A stretch of 64,000 nt of DNA from Ceratobasidium sp. AG-K (lineage: Eukaryota > Basidiomycota > Agaricomycetes > Cantharellales > Ceratobasidiaceae). The notes under the pieces were generated by a model. It saw nothing but the letters and a program-made list of their open reading frames with translations. It was not told the DNA's origin and searched no databases. Below, one piece after another: positions 10,732 through 21,904 of this stretch. The stretch covers positions 3,942,571-4,006,570 of the forward strand of contig JAWNGF010000003.1 of NCBI GenBank assembly GCA_037039685.1, read 5' to 3'. Position 1 is the stretch's first letter, and the number at the start of each line of letters is the position of its first letter. Position numbers and translations under genes: made by a program.

Positions 10732-11676
10732 ATGACCACAGCTGAAGCTCTCATGGAACTCGTCCCAAACGCAACCTCGCGAAGAAACGGCACTCATTTG
10801 ACTACCCCTGTGACAGATAACGACGAGGATAAGGAAAAGGCCATGGCAGCCACATACGCAGCGTACACTAGACGAGCAAAGATGCACGCAGAAAAAGTCA
10901 AAGCGCAGCAAGTGAGTTCAAATACATCTTAAAAACACTTGCTAATGACGAATGCCTCTAGCTTTCAAGACAGATAAAGACTCGGTTACAATTTGCTCGA
11001 CTCAAGGTAGATTATGGCTGGGTGAGTTGGCTATCTTATTGATCGATTGTGATGCTCATCGGAAGATCAGACCCGGCAGAGTTTAAACGAGGTCGAAAAC
11101 TTGTATTTTCACTTGAGTCGGGCTCGACCTATTCCCGCACCGACTCCAATTCGGACCGACGTGTTTACTAAGGAGGGAGGCAATGTAGCTGGCCCGAGCA
11201 CCCCTCCAACTACGGCCTCTACCCCTGTCCAGGCACCTTTGGATACCACCCCAGCACCACTGTCATCTCAACCGACAGTCTCGGACACCCCTCTACCTCC
11301 TATAACACAGACACAATCTCTCCCTAGTCTATCTGCTTCTCCCGCTTCGTTGCCGTTCTTCACCTCGTCACAACCCTCCCTCTTGCAACCTACAGTCCCA
11401 CAACCGACGCCCCCTCCTGGACCTAGACGCACACCCTTTGTAGAACGAACACGAACAGGCGGACTTATTCGCCCCAACCCACCCGAACGACTCCGGACCG
11501 GTGGCAAAGTCAAAGCTCCGGCGGTTGCGTTGTCACCCAAGAAACGCGGACGTCCTCGCATTCTGGACGACTTGGGCACCGTGCCTGACTCTAGTACCTC
11601 GCCCGCCCCCGAAGGGTCATTGACTTATGACACCTTTTGGACCTCGCTGAGTTCGTTAAAAACGCCAAATTCTTGA
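10732..11676 (+). CDS. Whi5/Nrm1-like GTB-motif protein, candidate G1/S transcription repressor
   Basis: Three exons: MTTAEALMELVPNATSRR... up to 'KVKAQQ', a short middle exon, and a long terminal exon from 'TRQSLNEVENLYF'. The junction peptide 'LSRQIKTRLQFARLKVDYGW' fits the GTB (G1/S transcription factor binding) motif of yeast Whi5, Nrm1 and Stb1: a helix with RLQxAxxKV. Those proteins bind SBF/MBF and repress the G1/S gene programme. The rest is disordered, Pro/Ser/Thr-rich, with many SP/TP sites (potential CDK sites) and a C-terminal AT-hook-like 'SPKKRGRPRI'. Family members typically share only the GTB helix, so the disordered remainder does not argue against the call. The ATG at 10732 was chosen because it begins the region with protein-like composition. 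The function is inferred from one motif. Confidence 0.65.
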
Positions 11677-11868
11677 CGACCGAGGTGTCTTGGAAATTTG
11701 TTAAACTTTTATGTTTTATTTGGGGTGTGTCTATCTATTTGTTTCCTGGACTACTAGTCTTTTGTATATTTTTGTTCGTATAATTTTTATACTTTCGACG
11801 ACCTTTCACTCTTTTGCGAGACGAGCCGATACACTGTATTCACTTTCTCGATCTACATATTATCTTAT

Positions 11869-12568
11869 TCATTGGCTCGAACCGCCTCGTCCCCTTGGTC
11901 GTCTGCCCCTTGAGGCAAAACCTCGGCCGTCCTGCGCACCGTGTGGTTCTCTTGCGATGCCTATCGGATTAGGCGCTTCGGGGGTAGCGGGACTGCCCCT
12001 GTGATGTCCGTTTCCACCATTACTGCCCCCACGCCCTCGATTCAGGATCCCTCGCTTCGGCGCTGGACTTGCTTCACGACTGCTACTTGCACTACTCCCT
12101 CCCCCAGAGTTGGCAAAAATACGCTCGCGAGCAGCTTTATAATCCGCCTCTCGCTCCTGCAGCGTCTTGGTATTGCCGGGGGTAGAGTTGGCACTCGACT
12201 GGGAAGACGGCGTCGACTTGGGTCGCTGAAGGATTCGCATCGATGGCATGATAGCAGACACGGGCGGCATAGTCGTAGACTGAGACGAGATCTGTATCTG
12301 CGGCATCGGAGCTGCGGCATTCCTAATCGCCAGATCAGTCGAGGTTTCAACCGACGATACATAGACTCACGCTCGCTCCCAAATATCCTTTGCCGACTCT
12401 TCCACTGGCTCGTCATTGTCCCAATCGTCCGGTACAGAGCGCTGGTCTTTCTTCAAGGTTATCTGGGACGAGACTCAACAAGTGTGGGGTTACAAGGACA
12501 GATGGGCGCACGGTGGGGGTCGTGTCCCAGGGAGGAACATCTGCGGAGGATGCTAGAGAGCTAGTCAT
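11869..12568 (-). CDS. SUZ-domain RNA-binding protein (SUZRD1-like)
   Basis: SUZ domains bind RNA; the family partner motif SUZ-C directs proteins to subcellular sites. The N-terminal exon reads MTSSLASSADVPPWDTTPT. A middle exon carries the acidic 'SVPDDWDNDEPVEESAKDIW' segment typical of the family. A GT-AG intron then leads to the last exon with 'RILQRPKS', the SUZ core 'LQEREADYKAARERIF', a Gly/Arg/Ser-rich linker, and a SUZ-C-like end 'REPHGAQDGRGFASRGRR'. The RGG-like tail adds RNA-binding potential. The first intron is uncertain: two donors are possible (51 or 31 nt), and the longer matches local intron size. The gene is convergent with the GTB-motif gene and divergent from RRP9. Confidence 0.78.
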
Positions 12569-12763
12569 GTCCCATGCTCATCTGTACAGTCAAGATAACA
12601 AAGTGGAACGAGTGAGCCAACTTGTCGGTGTGGGCGGTTGTGTGTTGGCAGTGGTGGTCTGTCCTGAGTTCAAAATTGACCAAGCGCCGGGATTACGGAG
12701 CGTTATGTCAACTAAATTTTGAGGTCAAATTCAACTTTAATCTTGTCCTCTCCCGACCTTGTC
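12569..12763. promoter_or_regulatory. Short divergent promoter between SUZ gene and RRP9
   Basis: Only 195 bp separate the two predicted start codons, so the two RNA-related genes probably share a bidirectional promoter and their 5' leaders must be short. No TATA box was recognised, as expected for housekeeping genes. Confidence 0.5.
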
Positions 12764-14889
12764 ATGCCCGATGCATTCTTTAGCTCGAGCAAGCCCAAAA
12801 TACGCAAGAGAAAGCGGGATGTGTCCTCTGCTAAACCTTCGACTTCAAAGCCTGTCAATGGCAAGGTGAAGCGGTCCCGGCACGATGAAGAACTCTCGGA
12901 TTCGGACGCTGGTGATGCTGGCAACATTGACGATATGGACTTGCGGGCCGATGATGTTGACCCGGGAGAGAGCGACGAGGAGGATACGTTGGAAACTCCA
13001 GCGGAGAAGAGGCTGAGGTTGGCGAAATTGGTGCTAGAGGACCGGAGAAAGGAGCTAGGTGAGTATCCATAACTCGACATCTAGCGTTGGTTAACTTGGT
13101 TACTACAGCTGGAGACGAGTTTGATGCGGCCGAAATAGACAAGGAGTTATTGGCCTCGAGGTTAAAACAAGACACTGTAAGCAAAACCTAGGATTCAAAG
13201 TACAGCTAATTGAAGCAGCTCAATATTAGCTACAACATTCCGGCAAAATATCATTATTCCTAGCGAACAAGGTACGCCATCCGAGCTCCAACTTCATTTG
13301 TCTAATAGCTGAGTTCCTAACCTCTTAGCTTGACGTAACTTCCCCCGTATCCCGCTCCACTCGCCGTCAACGACTTCCCGTAACCGCTGCTGTAGCCTCA
13401 GACGATGGCACCCTCCTATACACCACATCCAAAGACGGCTCCATCACCAAATGGTCACTCCGCGACATCACACGACTCACGACTTACAATAAAATCCCTT
13501 CGCACACCCTACCGATGACCGGCAAAGGCAAAGGCAAAGGCAAGGGTCGACGCCAGTTGGGCGACGACGTAGAAGGGCACGTCGACGAGGTTTTGGCCCT
13601 AGCCATCAGTTTCGATGGTCGATATCTGGCTAGCGGAGGTCGAGATCGACGGATCGTGGTGTGGGATGTCAAGGAAGACAAGTTTGTCAAGGCATTCGAG
13701 GGACATAAGGATGCTATCACCGTGAGTATTGGCAATTTCATGCCGTCCGTCAATTTCGTAGATCCTGATCACGCACTTGGATTTCCCCAGGCTCTCGCGT
13801 TTCGGAAAAATACCCTGCAATTATATTCCGCCTCCCTCGACCGAACTATAAAACTCTTCGACTTGAGTGTAATGGGATACGTCGAGACGCTCTTTGGGCA
13901 CCAAGACGGCGCATCATCCCTCGATGCATTACTCGGCGAAACAGCCGTTAGCTCTGGGATGCGAGATCGGACGTTGCGTTACTGGAAGATCGCCGACGAG
14001 ACACAGCTCGTGTTCAGAGGTGGAGGGCGGAGCAAGTTGCGAGAGGTCCTGGAAGGTGGGATGGAGGAAGCCAGTGGGGGCGAGGAAGACGAGGCGAACC
14101 CAGCTGCGTCTCGAAAACGAAAAGGAAAGGAAAAGGATAGCGGGAAGTCGTTTTTGGAGGGAAGCATCGACTGTGTTGCGATGCTGGATGAGTCAACATT
14201 TGTTAGTGGAGGAGATAGCGGGTGAGTTTCGATCAAGGCTTGCTCCTAATTCTCGCGCTGATATTGTCTTGTACCAGTTCTATATGTCTTTGGCTCGTAT
14301 CCAAGAAGAAGCCGGTATTCACTCAGGCCCTCGCGCACGGTATGCATGAGCACGTATCCGAGTCCGAGGGAACAATCGCCACCCCTCGATGGATAACATC
14401 GCTAGCAGCTGTGCGTTATGGTGACCTGTTTGCTTCAGGTGCGCATACATGTATGTTATCCGCCGAATTTCATACTAACTACGATTCCAACCTTCAGGCT
14501 CATGGGATTCCGTAATCCGCTTATGGAAGCTCGAAGACAAGGCTCGATCGTTTTCAGCTCTGGCCGAGATCCCTGCTCATGGTTTTGTCAACTCGCTCCA
14601 ACTAGTCACGCCACCTCGAGATACGGCTTTGACGCACACCTGGGGAAGAACGCTAGAATCGAACGGCACCTCAACGACGAACGCGAACGACGAATCAACT
14701 CCGGCAAATGATGGAAAGCAGAGGCTATTGCCAGGACGAGCGCGGGATGAAGTCGTTTTGGTTGCTGCGCTTGCGCAAGAGCCTCGGCTTGGTCGGTGGA
14801 TGCGATTGCATGGGAACGGGGAGAGGAATGCGGCATTAGTAGTTGTATTTGCTAGGGGTGACTTGGTTGTAGGCGCGCGAAGCAGTTGA
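12764..14889 (+). CDS. RRP9: U3 snoRNP-associated WD40 protein RRP9 (U3-55K)
   Basis: Component of the U3 snoRNP in the nucleolus, needed for early 18S pre-rRNA processing. The product starts MPDAFFSSSKPKIRKRKRD, a Lys/Arg-rich nuclear signal, then an acidic tract 'DSDAGDAGNIDDMDL' and the family helix 'AEKRLRLAKLVLEDRRKEL'. WD40 blades follow: 'DDGTLLYTTSKDGSITKWSL', 'GHVDEVLALAISFDGRYLAS', 'NTLQLYSASLDRTIKLFDLS', 'SSGMRDRTLRYWKIADETQL', 'VAMLDESTFVSGGDSG' and 'SWDSVIRLWKLEDKARSF'. A (GGCAAA)n run near 13519-13545 encodes a Gly-Lys insertion between blades. At least six short introns are needed, the last few near 13720-13790, 14222-14277 and 14440-14500. The blade order and the 'EETQLVFR'-type insert agree with RRP9 rather than other WD40 proteins. 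Confidence 0.9.
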
Positions 14890-15023
14890 GCTTTGACCAA
14901 GATAATAACATGCTGGAATACTCCTATGGCGTAAATAACTCCGAGCGTTACGAGCATTGGTCATTTCGCGAATCATGAGCACAACCAGTACAGGGCGCGA
15001 TTCTACACAGCGCCGGTGAAGTA

Positions 15024-15347
15024 CTACAGCGACTCTCCTAAGACTTGGAGTGCCTGGGCGACCTGATCACTCGATTCCCATGCACTAGGCCGTTGCGCAG
15101 GTTCCAAATCCCAACATTTCTGCATCACGCCCCAAACAAAGTTTGAAAATCCGTCTTCCTTCAAATCACAACCAATGGTTTGTTCTGTGGCTGGAGGCTT
15201 TCTTTGCCGAATCATCCTCAATGGTTTTCGCTCATTGGTGTCGTATGGCACTTTGCTGAATTGGGTCCGTGCGAGAGTAATATATGGGAATATATGGGAA
15301 TATATGGGAATATATAACACTAATGGCAAGTACACGTACCATTTCAT
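15024..15347 (-). pseudogene. Protein kinase C-lobe remnant
   Basis: The C-terminal end of a kinase domain is readable: 'KVPYDTNERKPLRMIRQRKP', then 'NFVWGVMQKCWDLEPAQRPS', the CW(x6)RP signature that closes tyrosine-kinase-like domains. Upstream on the same strand only scattered traces of the preceding subdomains survive ('SIKRKSPRDRDIWCYEMV'), and no ATP-binding loop or catalytic HRD/DFG motif is found within a kilobase. It is probably a decayed member of an expanded fungal kinase family, possibly continuing across an intron containing the 10-bp repeats at 15281. Confidence 0.6.
15281..15310. repeat. Three perfect 10-bp tandem repeats (TATATGGGAA)
   Basis: Three identical copies of a 10-bp unit in a row, with a partial fourth. 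They lie beside, probably in a former intron of, the kinase remnant. Confidence 0.9.
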
Positions 15348-16807
15348 AGCACCATATATCCCTATCCCTGGGAGATTTTCGCTTTATACTGCTATTTATA
15401 CCTCTGGTAACTATGTTGTGCCCCCAGAAAACGTGTGCGGGCGTATTGGCCCGATTACTCGCGTTATCCTGGCCGGGTGGCTGAGACGTCCGATCAAAGC
15501 GATGCGAAAGGAGGTTGAATCGCAGGCTCCTGTCCAATTGTTTCTTTTTTATCTACTTCGTCATGTCTTGTTTCCAAATATGCGCCCATCTTGCCTCCTT
15601 GGTTTGTCCCTTTGCTTCGGGTTGGCTCTCAAAGAGCGTATAACCCAACCATGCATCTTCCCTTTCTCTGATTCGCTTTGTCCATGCCGTCTGAGTCTTC
15701 TCGGAGGCTGCATCCGTTGCTTACATATCCTTGACTCATATCTCCTCCTGCTTGCCTTGTATTTCTCCCGCCTGACCCACTCGTGTTTGTACCTCCTCGA
15801 CTCGTACTCGTTTGGTTTTGGCGATGATGTCCGCCCGACCTTTTTGGTCATGCAGAAATAACCGAATTGAATGAATGGTTGGAATGTCTCGAATACCTCG
15901 GATTTAGCCATAATATTACCCGCATAATGGCATGACCTGTGAAATATGACGAGGTTGTTCCCTTCCATGGTACACGAGCGTGTTTGGTCAGCGGTGCTCA
16001 ACGCTCCCCTAGTGATTCGCCAGTTGTCACATAATACTCCTTCGATGCTCACTCAGTGCTCCCTTGATTCTCCCTTCCTTGACACTCCGTCAATGCTCCC
16101 AATAGCACCACATCTCCCACGGACGGCTGTTCTCACCCGCTTACACCACATCTCCTGAGCGCTTCGGAGCATTAGCTACATCTACGCGTGGCCGCGTATT
16201 TGGTACCCTGGTGCTAGTGCTCTTGAGGATCCGCAGAGCTCCGGAGGGCTATACTATGCATCCGATTCCCCATGTAACAAGTACTATTGCTCAACGTACC
16301 AATGTATGCAAACTTTGTTTTAAAGAAGGATTCCTTATACCTGAGTCAAGCTTATGTTTGGCCACCGACAACTGTATCGACAGCTCGTGGCCCATAACCC
16401 CGCGTGAATGTAGCACAGAACGCCGATCTGCTAATTATCGAATCGTAAAATGTCAAAAATGCAAATAGCGGAATTCACGCATGTAATAAGTTGGTTCCCT
16501 CAATATCACCGATGAAAGCTGAAATCACTCCGACCGTTTCAGGACACTCAGCTTTGGGATGATACGACGCCTTTCAGTCAGGGCGGTAAACATTCACTAG
16601 CATTCTACTTTATTCAAATCTTGGCGCTTATGCGTCCCTTTTCGGAACCGCCATAAGCTGACGCGAAGGGAATTATGGTATCCGTGAGGACACGGACACC
16701 GTTGTGACTTTGTTTCACGGCGAGATCATCAAGCAGATTAACCCTTGGTTTGCATTGAATTGAGTGATTGGGTGCATACTTCCACAAGCTTGGAAACCGG
16801 AAACCAT
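15348..16807. other. Gene-poor stretch with decayed coding traces
   Basis: On the minus strand at about 15555-15860 a helical, charged peptide can be read in two frames: 'DIIAKTKRVRVEEVQTRVGQ' and, after stop codons, 'EKTQTAWTKRIREREDAWLG'. The Gln/Glu/Arg-rich heptad-like composition suggests the relic of a coiled-coil protein interrupted by frameshifts. From about 15870 to 16800 nothing gene-like was recognised. Confidence 0.4.
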
Positions 16808-19529
16808 CTACTTGTGCTTCATGATAATTTCAGCCGCCTTTTCAGCAATCCCGTACACTGTCCTGGAAGCATGAGCGCCAATGTGCATTGGAATAATGCT
16901 AGCGTCAACCTAAACCGATTCAAATCGTCAGGAGAAGATAAACCAGCCAGAACACCAGACTTACCACACGGAGGTTCAACGTCCCGTATACTCTAAGGTT
17001 TGTATCGACAACACCACCAAGAGCTCTCGGAGCCAATGCAGCCGTTCCTAGAGACCCGAGGCAGTTAACTACAGTTATTTGATATAGTATATGCGCAGTA
17101 TATACCAATAGCATGGTTTAGAGTTTGAGCGTTTGCTTTGATATGTTCAATTAGTCCAGCATCCGAGGTTACATTTGGAGCGGGGCTCTCGCGAGCAACA
17201 ATTAGAGAGGCCAAGGGCTCAGTTTTAGCTATCTTGTCACAGAACTTGATACCTTGGACAAGAAGGTCTTGGTCTGAGAACACGGGTTTAACGTAACTGT
17301 GTCAGATAGGCGAATCACACAGTGAGAGCCAAAATTGTACCATATTTCTTGGACAAGTAGTTTGGGTCAATGGACGGAGGGGCCAGTGGATTCGAGTTGT
17401 TTATATGCTATACAAGAGGGTCAGAACGGCAGCCTGGAGGAATATTCGAAAGCCGTACAATGCTTCCACGGGAAAGTGGGTGCTGACCGGCCGGTAAAAT
17501 CCCAATGTAAGAGGTATTGGCTTTGGGGACTGCACTACCGAAATAAACTAAATTGGGTTAGCAGGCGGAACACACTAGCTCGCATTTGCCATTTTCCAAG
17601 GCACCAACCTGGGTAGAAAATAACCTCGACTTCTTTGCTCGTGTCAAGCTGTTCCCTTCGAATTTCATACTGTGCCTTTTGAAGCGGCGTGATGTCCTTG
17701 GCCACGGCTTCACGATTAAACTCAGTGGTTAGATCAACCACCTGCTTGGGACTAGCAATATCTTTGAGGCCGATGAAAGAGAGGATCGCGCCAAACGATG
17801 CCAGAATACCATCATGCGTAGTTTCACTGCAGAAACTTTGGCTTTAGCACATTCTCGCATGTAGGACATGAAAACGTACTATTGCGCTTGAGCAGCTGCT
17901 GCAAAAGTTGCATTATTACGTAAGGCATCCAACGTTGTAAACCCAGGTTTCAGCTCATAGTTTGTCGAGATGATGAGGTGATCCTGCAAGTTTTCACCCA
18001 CACCCGGCAAATCGCAGAGGGGAGTGATACCATATTGGCGAAGGATAGTCGAGTTTCCGATGCCACTAAGCTCGAGAAGCTGTGGTGTCTGCATTGTTCC
18101 TGTAAAAAGTTATTTAAGATCACATTAGATTTGTTACGTATCACTATGTAGCCGACAGAGTACTAACCGGCAGACAGAATAACCTCGCGCTTGGCGGATA
18201 CGTTGAACGTTGTAGAGTTATGAACAAAGGATACGGCAGTCGCCATCAATTTGCCATCTCCTTTTCCCTTCGTCGAGTTTTGAATACGATCCTGGTAGCC
18301 TGTGCGCCGGTCAAGACAACCAAATTAGGGCGGTGGGCGTTGTATGCATAGTACGTGCTGGCAGAATACGACCGTCTCCCGGTGGTACTATTGACTGCCA
18401 CAGCGGGATTATAGATCCCAGAAGGATCACCGCCGTCCTAGCGTTCGTAGAGCAATTAGATCATATGAATTCTGTGGACTTGGGAATCCTCACTGGGTTG
18501 AAATTGGGCGGAACACCTGACTTTGTGACAGACTTTCCGTAGGGAATAGTAATGTCACTGTACCAGGCTAGCAAAGGGATTTCAGACATGCTAACACGGT
18601 GAATGGTATACATACAGCCATAACGAGCGGCAATCGGGCCTTTGGTCCCTTGCGAGGGCAATATGTCGTCGGGCTGCGCATTCGTGTAGTTCAACCTAAA
18701 GGGATCGACTTCTGTGAAGTGTTCGGCCCTTTTCATATAGCGTGATAGTTCTGTCAGTCAAGTTAGTTATGTTCGGGCGACACGCATTCAAAGAAGCGTT
18801 ACCGTCCCAGTTCCACCCTGGATTTCCTAACCGAGCCCATGCTACCAAGCGATATATTAGTCCAAAAGATTCTGTCATGTATGCAACAGTTGATACGTAC
18901 CGTCATAGTCTTCCTTAGGTGCACGGAGGAATATCATTCCGTTGATCTAAAGCTAATTAAAATGGCTGTATCGTGCTTGACAAGCGTTCACTCACAGCGC
19001 TAGACCCTCCCAGTGCTTTACCCCTACATATAGAACTGTTGAGCCCCAACTCTGGTGAGAATACAGTCTGACGAACCTCGCCAAAGGGACGTTTCGGCCC
19101 TTCAAGTGAGGCTGAGGGGCGGATTTGAACAGCCAGTCATACTTGGGGTTTCCTTGCGGTTGAAAGGCAGCCGCTGAATCATAGGGGCTTCAGTACTGTG
19201 GTCACACGTCGAACTGCGTTCGCTTACCCGGCGTATCGATGACTGGGTCATCCACAAAGTACTGTCCAGCTTCGATAACACAAACTGAGACCTTCGGGTC
19301 CTCAGAGATCCTGTACGCGCTGGTGGTAAAATAAAAATCCTACGGTATTTGGTCAAACCACACACCTGGCTGCAACCACGAGCCCAGCCGTGCCACCACC
19401 CACGACAACATAGTCACAAGCCCGTGATGAGAATTCGGCCCCGCTAGAAGCCAGCCCTCTCGGCATGACCTTGCCGGTCGCGGCGGCGGCGATTGAGAAA
19501 ATAAAAGGGAGCGGTTTAGTAAACTTCAT
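16808..19529 (-). CDS. Secreted GMC oxidoreductase (aryl-alcohol oxidase/dehydrogenase-like), one apparent frameshift
   Basis: FAD-dependent glucose-methanol-choline family enzyme. It starts MKFTKPLPFIFSIAAAATG (signal peptide), then the dinucleotide-binding motif 'DYVVVGGGTAGLVVAAR' and 'VCVIEAG'. Later exons give 'GKALGGSS', 'WARLGNPGWNWD', 'SYSASTYYAYNAHRPNLVVL', 'AKREVILSAG', GMC signature 2 'MQTPQLLELSGIG', and 'DLPGVGENLQDH'. The catalytic His is in 'LNHAIGTAALAP' (rebuilt across an intron) and the second, also His, in 'DASIIPMHIGAHA', so it is the His-His type. About a dozen introns are needed. Near 18281 the frame of 'LVVLTGAQATRIVF' and that of the following 'QNSTKGKGDGKLMATAVSF' differ by one base, with no plausible intron between them. 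That is either a sequencing error or an inactivating indel. The substrate cannot be told from sequence. Confidence 0.85.
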
Positions 19530-19593
19530 CTTCGGCCTGGTAGAACTCGTCCTCGCAGGGCCAATGAGCGTTCATAATCAGCCGAACCCGGCA

Positions 19594-19602
19594 TTATATA
19601 TG
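19594..19602 (-). promoter_or_regulatory. TATA-like box upstream of the secreted GMC gene
   Basis: On the minus strand the run reads TATATAAT and sits about 65-70 bp upstream of the GMC start codon, a plausible core-promoter distance. Confidence 0.5.
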
Positions 19603-20876
19603 GGGCCATGGGACACCCGCAATTTTTGCCACATCGGACTCAGGCACAGTACCCATAAGCTGTGACCGAGGGTTCCTTAGAAGTACTAGGAGATATGGAC
19701 TCTTACGTCCATCGACGGCGTGGGAGGCTAGACTATCGGGGAAAATAAGAAAATATCCGGAGCGCTAACCGTCTCGTCCTGACACGATCGATCGGGGCTG
19801 CCATTTACCCCTGAGCGCTCGAAAGGAGGCACGCAGGAACCATGATCCTCGTGTGCATCAATGAAATCGTCACCAATCGAGTGGTGTGATGGTCTGCCCG
19901 CCCGTGTCAATTTGGTATCTTGCTACGGTTTGGGCTGTCGTATCGTCATCTGGCCGCCCTAAGAGCAGGGGAAGACAGGGAAACACAAGTTTTAAGGGCA
20001 CTACATAAGTGCAATAGAGGAAACAGTTGATGGGAATTGGTATAGGGGGCCAAGTTGACACGGAGCACAGTGGTTTGCACCTTCAGGCAGCACTGATCTG
20101 GCCAGACGCTAATTACCGTTAGTGTTATTCGGAGCGGTCCCGCGCCACCTGTCTTTTTTTGACCTTGGGCTTGCAACGAGGTGGAATTATGGAGGGCTAA
20201 CCGAGGTCGATCAGGTAGCTTGCGCAACTGTCGTAATTCTAGTATCATAGCGCAAAGTCACGAAAAGTTGTCAATCTTTGCGAATTAGTGAATTGTACAA
20301 GTAACGTCAGATGGTAGCGATACTCGCTAGTATATATCCCTTGTGATTACCTCTTTTTATCAGTTTGCCGGCACCTTTCTAGTTGTTGAAGTCACCATCG
20401 TGACTCCTTGGGCGACGTTCTGGATCCTCAAGCCAAACCACCTATATGCAGCTTACATCGATCGTGTGGCTGGCATAGCTGGCTGAAAGGCGGCTCAGAC
20501 ATGTTGAGAAAGTGTCTCTCGCAAGAGCGAGGCCCACGAGCAGATCAAACCTGAAGCCTGGAATACCATGACCGTGCCACCTTGACGGTGCTTGGTTACG
20601 TGAAGCGAGCATCGGGCTATTACCAAGGGAGATTAATCGGTACGGGATAGATTAATTTCGTGAGGCTGAAATCAAATCGATACAAATGCATGTATGCTGC
20701 CTCGGGCTTGAGCCACCGTGGCTACAGCGATTTCTAATGGGGATGACTGGGCGAGCTTCGGACGAAATTAGTCATCCTTCAACCGAGCACTCACGTGACG
20801 CTTGTCCTCCTGCGATACCCCACACCTTACACACTTGTTCCTCTCTCTTAGCTCCTCCTAGTTCCCTTCTACCGCC
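19603..20876. other. Divergent intergenic region, no gene recognised
   Basis: About 1.3 kb between the GMC gene (minus) and the RAD6-type gene (plus). The last ~60 bases are pyrimidine-rich, consistent with the E2 gene's transcription start. No repeat, RNA gene or coding remnant was identified. Confidence 0.45.
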
Positions 20877-21571
20877 ATGGTGAGTTGTTCCAAAGACAGT
20901 TTGGAGTTAATCTAACGTGTATCCAGTCCACCTCCTGCCGCCGCCGCCTCATTCGCGACTTCAAACGCCTCTCGTCCGACCCTCCAGATGGCATCTCTGG
21001 CGCACCATGCCCCGACAATATAATGTTGTGGAACGCTGTTATATTTGGTCCAGGTGCGTATCTATTACCTCTCATCGTATTTGCACACTAAATCTCTACT
21101 TGTAGCTGATACACCCTTCGAAGACGGGACGTTCAAGCTAATCCTCACATTCGACGAGTCGTACCCCAACAAACCTCCAACAGTCAAATTCCTATCGAAA
21201 ATGTTCCACCCGAACGTGTACGCAAATGGAGAGCTTTGTTTGGATATTTTACAAAATCGGTGCGTGGCTTGTGCACTGTCTTGTTCGCTAGCTGACGCAC
21301 GTCGGACAGGTGGTCGCCGACATACGACGTAGCAGCAATACTAACATCGATTCAAAGCCTGCTGCACGACCCCAATCCTAACAGGTATGTTAGCCCTACA
21401 ACCCCTTGTTCATGACTAAGCCCCCCCAGCCCCGCAAATGCAGAGGCAGCCGCACTGTACCGCGAAAACATGAAGGAATACGTCCGACGCGTCAAGGCGA
21501 CGGTAGAGGAAAGCTGGATGGACCCCGGCGATTTAACAGCAGAAAACGGAGCGCCCGAGTCGTCTTCGTAG
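20877..21571 (+). CDS. UBC2: Ubiquitin-conjugating enzyme E2, RAD6/UBC2 type
   Basis: E2 enzyme that carries ubiquitin on its catalytic cysteine. RAD6 orthologues work with RING E3s in post-replication repair (PCNA), histone H2B ubiquitination and N-end-rule degradation. The first exon consists only of the ATG; a GT-AG intron follows, then [20 protein letters not shown]. The HPN motif (SKMFHPNVY) and the active-site region ([12 protein letters not shown], Cys88 by alignment of equal length with human UBE2A) are present. '[17 protein letters not shown]' and '[15 protein letters not shown]' are diagnostic of the family. Splicing across 'QNR|WSP' and 'PN|SPAN' keeps frame. After the core at about residue 152 there is a short acidic/polar tail '[16 protein letters not shown]', shorter than yeast Rad6's poly-Asp tail. 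Identity is nearly certain. Confidence 0.96.
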
Positions 21572-21904
21572 GAATGCACCACGCGACTTTTCGGCTCGAG
21601 CACATGTTTCGCAACATTTGTCATTGTAGATTTCACCTCGCTAATGTTTCCCCACTGCTTTTGTATCGTCTGTCGTTTTGTGCATCGTGTTCATTTATGG
21701 TTTGTGTAAAAACATCTGCCGATTGTGTACGATTGAGGGATGGGGCGGTGAATAGTCTCTGTTGCGCTCGGCGCTTGGCGATGATCTTCGGAACTCGTCT
21801 TGACAATGACGAGGTGAAAAGGCCAACACCTATTCTCGGCCACGATAATCTTCTTGTATCTTCCCGGACATTCTTCTTTGTCTTGAGTGGGAGAATTGGA
21901 CACT

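Noticed and set aside
15175..15861. A 228-codon plus-strand frame
   Set aside because: It runs through the tandem 10-bp repeats and the antisense of the kinase remnant; hydrophobic Leu/Ser-rich composition reflects AT-rich non-coding sequence.
16980..17110. Loss of the catalytic histidine in the secreted GMC enzyme, as the unspliced frame reads 'LGSLGTAAL'
   Set aside because: Splicing the short GT-AG intron just upstream restores 'LNHAIGTAALAP', with the His present.
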